A stretch of 7,565 bases of DNA from Bacteroidota bacterium (GTDB lineage Bacteria > Bacteroidota > Bacteroidia > Cytophagales > Cyclobacteriaceae): positions 1-7,565 of the forward strand of contig JAPUIM010000304.1 of NCBI GenBank assembly GCA_027297025.1. Direction: 5' to 3'. Position 1 is the stretch's first letter. Every line of letters starts with the position of its first letter. Under the pieces are notes generated by a model, which worked only from the letters and a program-made list of their open reading frames with translations, ran no database searches and was not told where the DNA came from. Positions 7,359 through 7,565 of this stretch are shown one piece after another. The translations under genes were made by a program, and so were the position numbers.

Positions 7359-7565
7359 TTAGTGAGATCTGCTTTTTAGGGTTCTTATTAATTTGTTGGC
7401 AAACATAAAATCCTGAAGCTCTTTAATTTCACTTTCAATGATATTTTCATTGCTGCCTTCCCATAGATTGTGGCCCTGGTACATAAACATTATATAATCT
7501 CCTATTTCCATCACTGAATTCATATCGTGGGTAACCACAATGGTGGTGAGGTTGAACTCGTAAGT
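7359..7565 (-). CDS. mlaF: MlaF-like phospholipid-transport ABC ATPase, C-terminal fragment (5' end outside window)
   Basis: The 68 codons seen form the end of an ABC ATPase. The text TTIVVTHDMNSVMEIGDYIMFMY carries the post-Walker-B strand and the switch histidine (codon at 7527-7529), followed by 'QGHNLWEGSNENI' and a C-terminal tail ending FANKLIRTLKSRSH. The THDMNSV...IGD pattern and the tail 'ELQDFMFANKL' are typical of MlaF, the cytoplasmic ATPase that with the permease MlaE and the MCE protein MlaD moves phospholipids between inner and outer membrane. The Walker A, signature and Walker B motifs lie beyond the window edge, so the subfamily is inferred from the tail alone. It converges on the kinase/outer-membrane-protein unit, so it is a separate transcript. 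A different ABC ATPase is possible but less likely. Confidence 0.8.
   Translation of the reverse strand, partial: TYEFNLTTIVVTHDMNSVMEIGDYIMFMYQGHNLWEGSNENIIESEIKELQDFMFANKLIRTLKSRSH

Noticed and set aside
1..7565. CRISPR array, tRNA or rRNA gene, insertion sequence
   Set aside because: No regularly spaced repeats, clover-leaf sequences, conserved rRNA segments, transposase motifs or terminal inverted repeats were seen.

Overview
The window most likely comes from a Bacteroidota bacterium, probably of the Cytophagales type. This rests on gene families and general sequence character: AT-rich coding DNA, a very large NtrY-like membrane kinase, a large outer-membrane protein with the 'IPFQPEGNTQQLQEFDKV' kind of motif known to me from Bacteroidota surface proteins, and an MlaF-type ATPase whose C-terminus looks like the Bacteroidota version. 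No marker gene is present, so the assignment is an inference.

Layout. Bases 1-3533 (+) are the 3' part of a sensor histidine kinase gene whose true start lies upstream of the window. Its stop codon overlaps by one base (TGATG) the start of a second large gene, 3533-6991 (+), encoding a secreted protein of about 1152 residues that looks like an outer-membrane beta-barrel. The two genes are almost certainly co-transcribed and probably translationally coupled. A hairpin at 6998-7030 closes this unit. Bases 6992-7358 form a 367-base spacer with no intact gene. It holds the hairpin, some short palindromes, and what looks like the decayed C-terminal half of a VOC/glyoxalase-family gene on the + strand. 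Bases 7359-7565 (-) are the C-terminal 68 codons of an MlaF-like lipid-transport ABC ATPase, convergent with the first pair and cut by the window edge.

How the genes may work together. The kinase shows three predicted extracytoplasmic regions separated by membrane segments, followed by HAMP, HisKA and HATPase_c domains. Its tightly coupled partner is an envelope protein of unknown function. This suggests an envelope-linked signalling or assembly pair, but no response regulator is in the window and nothing in the sequence proves a physical link. The MlaF gene belongs to a separate, opposing unit concerned with phospholipid trafficking.

The points most worth a second look are the kinase/outer-membrane-protein coupling, the three-part sensory architecture of the kinase, the EF-hand-like loop in the outer-membrane protein, and the VOC-like gene remnant.
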